Below are positions 5,993 to 9,792 of a DNA stretch of 9,792 nt, piece by piece. Below the pieces are notes generated by a model, which did not search any database, was not told where the DNA came from, and saw only the letters and a list, made by a program, of their open reading frames with translations. The stretch covers positions 1 through 9,792 of the forward strand of contig CAZYWA010000286.1 in the NCBI GenBank assembly GCA_964650975.1, given 5' to 3'. The first letter of the stretch is position 1. Every line of letters begins with the position of its first letter. The DNA is from CAZYWA01 sp964650975 [NCBI: uncultured bacterium]. Lineage in GTDB: Bacteria; JADJOY01. The translations under genes were made by a program, and so were the position numbers.

Positions 5993-7204
5993 ATGAGCGG
6001 CCGCGCGAGCTTGGCGGGATCGGCCCGAGGTCCGCTCGCGGGCGTTCGCGACTCGATCCGCCTGGCCGGGCTCGGGTGGACCGCGTCGCTGGCGGCGGAG
6101 CGGTTGCTGCGACTCCCGGCGCTCGGATGGTGGCGCGACTGGACCGTGTCACGCGACGCGTTGAGCGCTCAGCTCGGCACCGTCTTCCAGGCGTGGGGCA
6201 TGTCCGCCGAGGACGCGTCGGTCACGGTCCAGCACGTGCTCTACGCGGACTTGCACGGCATCGACTCGCACGGCAGCGGCATGCTGCTCCACTATCACCG
6301 CGGGCGGCTCGACGGCTCGATCGTGATCCCCGCCACCGTCGCGATGGTGCGCGAGAGCGCCACCACCGCGCTGCTCGACGGCGGCGGCGGGCTCGGACAC
6401 GTGCCGGCGGATCGCGCCACGCGCGTCGCGATCGAGAAATGCCGCGAGAGCGGCGTGGCCGCCGTCGCAGTCCGGAATTCCGGTCACTTCGGAGCGGCGG
6501 GCGCTTACGCGGCAATGGTCGCCGACGCGGGCTTCGTCGGCCTCGCGACCACCAATACGCAGCGCCCTGCGGTGGTCCCCACCTTCGGCCGGGACGCGAT
6601 GCTCGGCACCAATCCGATCGCGTTCGCGGCGCCGGCGGGCCGCAATCCTCCGTTTCTCCTCGACATGGCGACCAGCACGGCCTCGCTCGGCAAGCTCCAC
6701 GTGGCACGCCGCAAGGGCCGCCGGATCCCACGCGGCTGGGCGCTCGACGGGCGGGGCCAGTCGGTCCGGAATCCGCGGATCGCCGCGGAGCGCCGCCGCC
6801 TCACGCCGCTCGGCGCTAGCGCCGAGCTGGGCAGCCACAAAGGGTATGGGCTCGGCGCGATGGTCGAGATCCTCTCGGCGATCGTCCCCGGCTTGCGGCC
6901 GGGACGGATCTTCGGCGCCGCCGATGCCGACGGCGGCGTGGGGCACTTCTTCCTGACACTCGATCCGGCGCGCTTCCGCGAGCCTGGAGCCTTCGGCGCC
7001 GACCTGGACCGGATGATCGATGCACTGCGCGAAACACCGGCGATCGATCCGCGACAGTCCGTGATGGTGGCGGGCGACCCGGAGCGCGTCGCGCACACGA
7101 CACGGAAGGAGTCGGGAATCCCGCTCGCCCGCGCCGTGATCGAGGACCTGCGCTTCGTGGCTCGCGCCGCCGGCGTTTCCTTCGTGCTCGAGGGCGACCC
7201 CTGA
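5993..7204 (+). CDS. Malate/L-lactate dehydrogenase family (Ldh2-type) NAD(P)-dependent oxidoreductase
   Basis: This 403-residue protein belongs to the Ldh2/YlbC/sulfolactate-ureidoglycolate dehydrogenase family, which interconverts 2-oxo and 2-hydroxy acids with NAD(P) and has a fold unlike classical lactate dehydrogenases. The catalytic signature HGIDSHG is at 88-94. Other blocks are NSGHFGAAGAYA (H165), the LGTNPIAFAAPA nucleotide-binding segment, FLLDMATSTASLGKL, RRIPRGWALD and SHKGYGLGAMVEILS. The family normally starts near residue 50 here (TVSRDALSAQL); the first about 50 residues are an extra, partly hydrophobic stretch. A GTG at 6146 would give a family-sized 352-residue protein. I kept ATG 5993 because codons in the extension keep the G/C-rich third position of coding DNA. 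It probably handles a 2-hydroxy/2-oxo acid intermediate. Its TGA overlaps the next start as CTGA. Confidence 0.87.
   Translation: MSGRASLAGSARGPLAGVRDSIRLAGLGWTASLAAERLLRLPALGWWRDWTVSRDALSAQLGTVFQAWGMSAEDASVTVQHVLYADLHGIDSHGSGMLLHYHRGRLDGSIVIPATVAMVRESATTALLDGGGGLGHVPADRATRVAIEKCRESGVAAVAVRNSGHFGAAGAYAAMVADAGFVGLATTNTQRPAVVPTFGRDAMLGTNPIAFAAPAGRNPPFLLDMATSTASLGKLHVARRKGRRIPRGWALDGRGQSVRNPRIAAERRRLTPLGASAELGSHKGYGLGAMVEILSAIVPGLRPGRIFGAADADGGVGHFFLTLDPARFREPGAFGADLDRMIDALRETPAIDPRQSVMVAGDPERVAHTTRKESGIPLARAVIEDLRFVARAAGVSFVLEGDP
7190..7194 (+). promoter_or_regulatory. Ribosome binding site supporting a CTG start at 7201
   Basis: GAGGG lies 6 nt upstream of CTG 7201, inside the last codons of the preceding gene. 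No ATG, GTG or TTG occurs in this frame between the upstream gene and GTG 7327. The in-frame sequence between 7201 and 7327 encodes the conserved PaaK-like N-terminus, so this site helps place the start at CTG. Confidence 0.6.
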
Positions 7205-8589
7205 GCCTCGCGGGCCGAATCCACGGCAGCGCCATCGTCGCGGCGCAGCTCGCCCGCCAGCGCGACGTCCCGTTCTGGCCGCGAGCACGCGTCGAGGCGC
7301 TCCGCGACCGCCGCATCCGCCGGCTGGTGCGCTACGCGGCGCGCGCCGTGCCCTATTACCGGGAGCTCTTCCGATGCCAGGCGATTGACCCCCGAAGCAT
7401 CCGCGGCGCGACCGAGCTCGATCGCCTGCCGATCCTCGACCGGGCACTGGTTCGCGCGCGGCCCGAGCTCTTCCGCGCCGAATCGCGCGAGGGAAGAAGT
7501 GCGCTCGCGTTCCTGACCAGCGGCTCCGCCGGGACGCCAACCCAGATCCATCATGACCGGCGATCGCTACTCCTCAACTTGGCCTTCGGAGAGCGCGAGC
7601 GCGATCCGGTGATCCGCCTCTCGGGCGGCGCCTTCCGGCCCAAGGAGCTCTACGTCGGCTACGAGACGTCGACGTTCAAGAAGGTGATCGCGTTCTACGA
7701 AGAGGCGACGCTCATGCCGGTTCGTCCGCGGCGGCGCTTCGTGTCGCTCAACGAGCCGGTCGAGGCGATCGCCGCGATCGCCAGGGCCGAGCGCCCCGAC
7801 GTGCTGGTCGGCTACGGCGGCTGGCTCGACCTCTTCTTCAAGAGCGTGGCGGCGCGAGGGCTGCCCTTCGACCCGCCCAAGCTGGTGATGTACATGGGCG
7901 AGGCGCTGCCGCACGGCGCGCGCGAGCTGATCGAGGGCCGATTCGGGGTTCCGGTGCTGTCGCGCTACAACGCGGTCGAGGCCTTCAAGATTGGCTTTTT
8001 CTGCGAGCGACGAAGCGGTTTCCACCTCCACGAGGACCTCTGCCACGTGCGCATCGTGGACGACTCCGGAAACACCGCGGCGCCCGGCAGCGCCGGAACG
8101 GTGATCGTGAGCAACCTGATCAACCGTGGGTCGGTGCTTCTCAACTACCCGATCGGCGATGTCGCGTCGCTCTCGGAAGAGAGCTGCGGCTGCGGTCGAA
8201 CTTCTCGCCTCTTGTCCGAGCTCGAGGGCCGGATCGAGGACGTGCTGCAGCTCGGCGACGGGCGTGCCGTGCACCCGCGTGCGGTCTGGCAGGTGATGAA
8301 AGAGGTGCCCGGCTTGCTGCAATACCGGCTCACCGAGATGGAGGCGCATCGTTTCGTGCTGGAGCTCGTGACCAGCGACGAGACGGCGTACGGTGCTGCG
8401 GTCCTGCAAGCGTCGCCGCGTCTCGCGAGCCTGCTCGGACCGGATGCCCGCATCGAGACGGAGCGGATCCCGACGATCGAGCGCGGACGCGGCGGGAAAT
8501 TCCGCGCCGTTCAGTCGCGGGCAGACGTTGCGGCCGAGGCGCGCCCGACCTCAGGCGCGCCGCCAGGGTCGGGCGCGATCGGCGAATAG
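7201..8589 (+). CDS. PaaK/CapK-like adenylate-forming enzyme (ANL superfamily), CTG start
   Basis: This 462-residue protein (from CTG) resembles phenylacetate-CoA ligase/CapK-like enzymes, which activate a carboxylate as acyl-AMP and often transfer it to CoA or another acceptor. The N-terminal FWPRARVEALRDRRIRRL and YAARAVPYYRELF are the family's usual opening. The phosphate loop TSGSAGT is at 106-112, a VLVGYGG block follows, then YNAVEAF as the A5-type region. YPIGDV (316-321) carries the ribose-binding Asp, GRIED (343-347) is the hinge, and K433 in GRGGKFR is the adenylation lysine. A CGCG pair just after the GD motif is common in this group. All catalytic landmarks are present, so the enzyme should be active. 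The last about 29 residues are a low-complexity tail. A GTG at 7327 would remove 42 conserved residues and is rejected. The gene is coupled to the oxidoreductase gene by a 4-bp overlap. The substrate acid is unknown. Confidence 0.88.
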   Translation: MSLAGRIHGSAIVAAQLARQRDVPFWPRARVEALRDRRIRRLVRYAARAVPYYRELFRCQAIDPRSIRGATELDRLPILDRALVRARPELFRAESREGRSALAFLTSGSAGTPTQIHHDRRSLLLNLAFGERERDPVIRLSGGAFRPKELYVGYETSTFKKVIAFYEEATLMPVRPRRRFVSLNEPVEAIAAIARAERPDVLVGYGGWLDLFFKSVAARGLPFDPPKLVMYMGEALPHGARELIEGRFGVPVLSRYNAVEAFKIGFFCERRSGFHLHEDLCHVRIVDDSGNTAAPGSAGTVIVSNLINRGSVLLNYPIGDVASLSEESCGCGRTSRLLSELEGRIEDVLQLGDGRAVHPRAVWQVMKEVPGLLQYRLTEMEAHRFVLELVTSDETAYGAAVLQASPRLASLLGPDARIETERIPTIERGRGGKFRAVQSRADVAAEARPTSGAPPGSGAIGE

Positions 8590-9774
8590 CGTGCGATGCG
8601 TTCCAGAGCTCGCGAGCCCGAGCGCACCTCGGCCGGTGCGTGCCCACTGCAGGAGAAAGGGACCGGGATCGGCCCCACTCCACACCGCGCAGGTCACCGG
8701 ACGCGCGTACGGCCGCACGAAGTCCGCAACGCCGAGTCGCGGGTGACGCCAGAGCAGCGAATAGAGCAGATCGGCATGCAAGTTGACCCACACCCCGCAC
8801 CAGCCGGTCGGCTGGAAGCGCTGCGTCCGGCCGGGCGCCGCATCGGACCACGCGAGGTGAGCGACGTCGAAACCGGCGCGACGAAGCAGCCCGTTGAAGA
8901 TCACCGGACGCCCGTTGATCTCGAACAAACGGAACCGGCCGTCGCGGGGATCGAGCTTGAATTCCGCGGCGGCGGTACCCCGAAAGCCGATCCGCCGCAG
9001 CATCTCGATCGTGAGCTCCGCGAGCCGTGGCTGGTCCGCGGCGATCTCGGCAACGCGCGCGACTCCGAAGAGCGGCGGGCTCTGGCGCAACTTCCGAACG
9101 GTGAGAGCTCCGGCCGGCTCGTCCCGTCCGTCGATGTGCGTGCAGCACACGTAGATCCGATCGTCGCCGCCGGGAATCAGGTCGAACACCTGGCCCTCGA
9201 GCCCCGACTCGGTGAACTCCTCGATGGCGCTTCGCAGTTCGGCGCGGTCGTCGGCAACGAAGAGCTTGGTGCCGAATCGCGTCGCGAATCGGTGGCTGAG
9301 CGTCGGCTTCACCACCACCGGAAAGGCGAGATCGGCTCGCTCGGCCGTGGCGGCAACGGCCGGTCCGTAGGCGCGGGGAAGATCGGCGCCCACCGAGCGC
9401 GCCAGCTCGAGCGTGGCCTCTTTGTCGAGGAGAGTACGCGCGCTCTCTGGCGAGGAAGCGAGGATCCGGAACCGGGACGAGAGCGCCTCGTGATGCAGGG
9501 CGATCGCCGCCAGCGCCTCGTCGTTGGCGGGAACCAGCGCCCATCCCGCCCATTCGGACGCGCGCCGGGCGAGCGCCTCGAGAAGACCCTCCGGCCGCTG
9601 ACCGAGATCGAGCGCCGTCTCGAAGCCGCGTACCCATCGGGAGCGGTGCGCGATGTCGTACGGGTGCGTGACGATCACCGCGGTGGGGATGCCGCGCGCC
9701 GCGAACGCGCGTACCAGTCCGAGGCCGTTGACGTAGCCGCCGACCACGATCGCGCCACCCGGCGCCGCGCTCAC
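8551..9774 (-). CDS. ATP-grasp carboxylate-amine ligase-like protein (COG3919-like)
   Basis: This 407-residue protein has the ATP-grasp layout. A pre-ATP-grasp Rossmann-like domain (about 1-105) opens with IVVGGYVNGLGLVRAFAARG and contains LVPANDEAL. The ATP-grasp part has LLDKEATLELA (115-125), the ATP lysine K156 in VVVKPTL, the AAEFKLD strand (269-275) and the metal-binding FEINGRP (284-290: E285, N287, R289). Such enzymes form acyl-phosphates and ligate them to an amine, thiol or hydroxyl. The family includes dipeptide and amino-acid ligases and proteins found in exopolysaccharide loci. GTG 9774 has GGAG 7 nt upstream and probably overlaps an upstream stop as GTGA; the frame is open to the window edge, so a longer start cannot be excluded. 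The 3' end overlaps the convergent PaaK-like gene by 39 bp. Confidence 0.88.
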   Translation of the reverse strand: MSAAPGGAIVVGGYVNGLGLVRAFAARGIPTAVIVTHPYDIAHRSRWVRGFETALDLGQRPEGLLEALARRASEWAGWALVPANDEALAAIALHHEALSSRFRILASSPESARTLLDKEATLELARSVGADLPRAYGPAVAATAERADLAFPVVVKPTLSHRFATRFGTKLFVADDRAELRSAIEEFTESGLEGQVFDLIPGGDDRIYVCCTHIDGRDEPAGALTVRKLRQSPPLFGVARVAEIAADQPRLAELTIEMLRRIGFRGTAAAEFKLDPRDGRFRLFEINGRPVIFNGLLRRAGFDVAHLAWSDAAPGRTQRFQPTGWCGVWVNLHADLLYSLLWRHPRLGVADFVRPYARPVTCAVWSGADPGPFLLQWARTGRGALGLASSGTHRTLFADRARPWRRA

Positions 9775-9792
9775 GGGCTCGCTCCGGCGCGT
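9771..9792 (-). CDS. Possible last codons of an upstream minus-strand gene (partial)
   Basis: Reading from the right edge on the minus strand, one frame gives RAGASP followed by TGA, whose first two bases are the last two of the ATP-grasp GTG start (GTGA). The segment is too short to prove coding. The call rests on the same 4-bp overlap architecture seen at four other junctions in the window. Confidence 0.25.
9782..9785 (-). promoter_or_regulatory. Ribosome binding site for the ATP-grasp gene
   Basis: On the minus strand GGAG lies 7 nt before GTG 9774, the same spacing as for the GTG start of the DRE-TIM gene. It supports this start even though the frame stays open to the window edge. Confidence 0.5.

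Noticed and set aside
6149-7540. Minus-strand 463-codon frame antisense to the Ldh2-type gene
   Set aside because: Arg/Gly/Ala-rich shadow of a gene with strong family motifs.
8330-9637. Minus-strand 435-codon frame overlapping the ATP-grasp gene
   Set aside because: Out of frame with the ATP-grasp motifs and dominated by Arg and Ser; a shadow.

Overview
The window is uniformly and strongly GC-rich, with dense coding, G/C-heavy third codon positions and almost no intergenic DNA. This suggests a high-GC bacterium. The sequence gives no marker gene to place it; soil or uncultured lineages such as Myxococcota, Rokubacteria, Eisenbacteria-like groups or Gemmatimonadota would fit, but this is a guess. 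I see no rRNA, tRNA, CRISPR array, insertion sequence or phage gene.

Layout. (1) 1-294, plus strand: the C-terminal end of a SAM-dependent methyltransferase, cut by the window edge. (2) 328-5876, minus strand: a compact five-gene operon read right to left. In transcription order it encodes a nitroreductase-family flavoenzyme, a fold-type II PLP enzyme (threonine synthase-like), a DRE-TIM aldolase/Claisen enzyme (homocitrate/isopropylmalate synthase-like), a B12-binding-type radical SAM enzyme and a Glu/Leu/Phe/Val-type dehydrogenase. The last three junctions are 4-bp start/stop overlaps. (3) 5877-5992: a 116-bp divergent control region. (4) 5993-8589, plus strand: a two-gene unit with a malate/L-lactate dehydrogenase family (Ldh2-type) oxidoreductase and, joined by a CTGA overlap, a PaaK/CapK-like adenylate-forming enzyme that appears to start at CTG. 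(5) 8551-9774, minus strand: an ATP-grasp carboxylate-amine ligase that overlaps the 3' end of the PaaK-like gene convergently, preceded by the probable last codons of another minus-strand gene.

How it may work together (inference). The enzyme set is what a carrier-free, NRPS/PKS-independent pathway to a small amino-acid-derived molecule would need. A DRE-TIM enzyme could build or cleave a carbon skeleton, an Ldh2-type dehydrogenase could handle a 2-hydroxy/2-oxo acid, and a GDH-fold enzyme could interconvert a 2-oxo acid and an amino acid. A PLP enzyme could do beta/gamma replacement or elimination, a radical SAM enzyme could methylate or rearrange an unactivated carbon, and a flavoenzyme could set a redox state. 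Two carboxylate-activating enzymes (adenylation and ATP-grasp) could then join the building blocks. I do not recognise the combination as a characterised pathway. A plausible alternative is that the product decorates a surface polysaccharide, because PaaK/CapK-like and COG3919-like ATP-grasp proteins also occur in such loci. No transporter, regulator, carrier protein or resistance gene is visible, so the locus probably continues beyond both edges.
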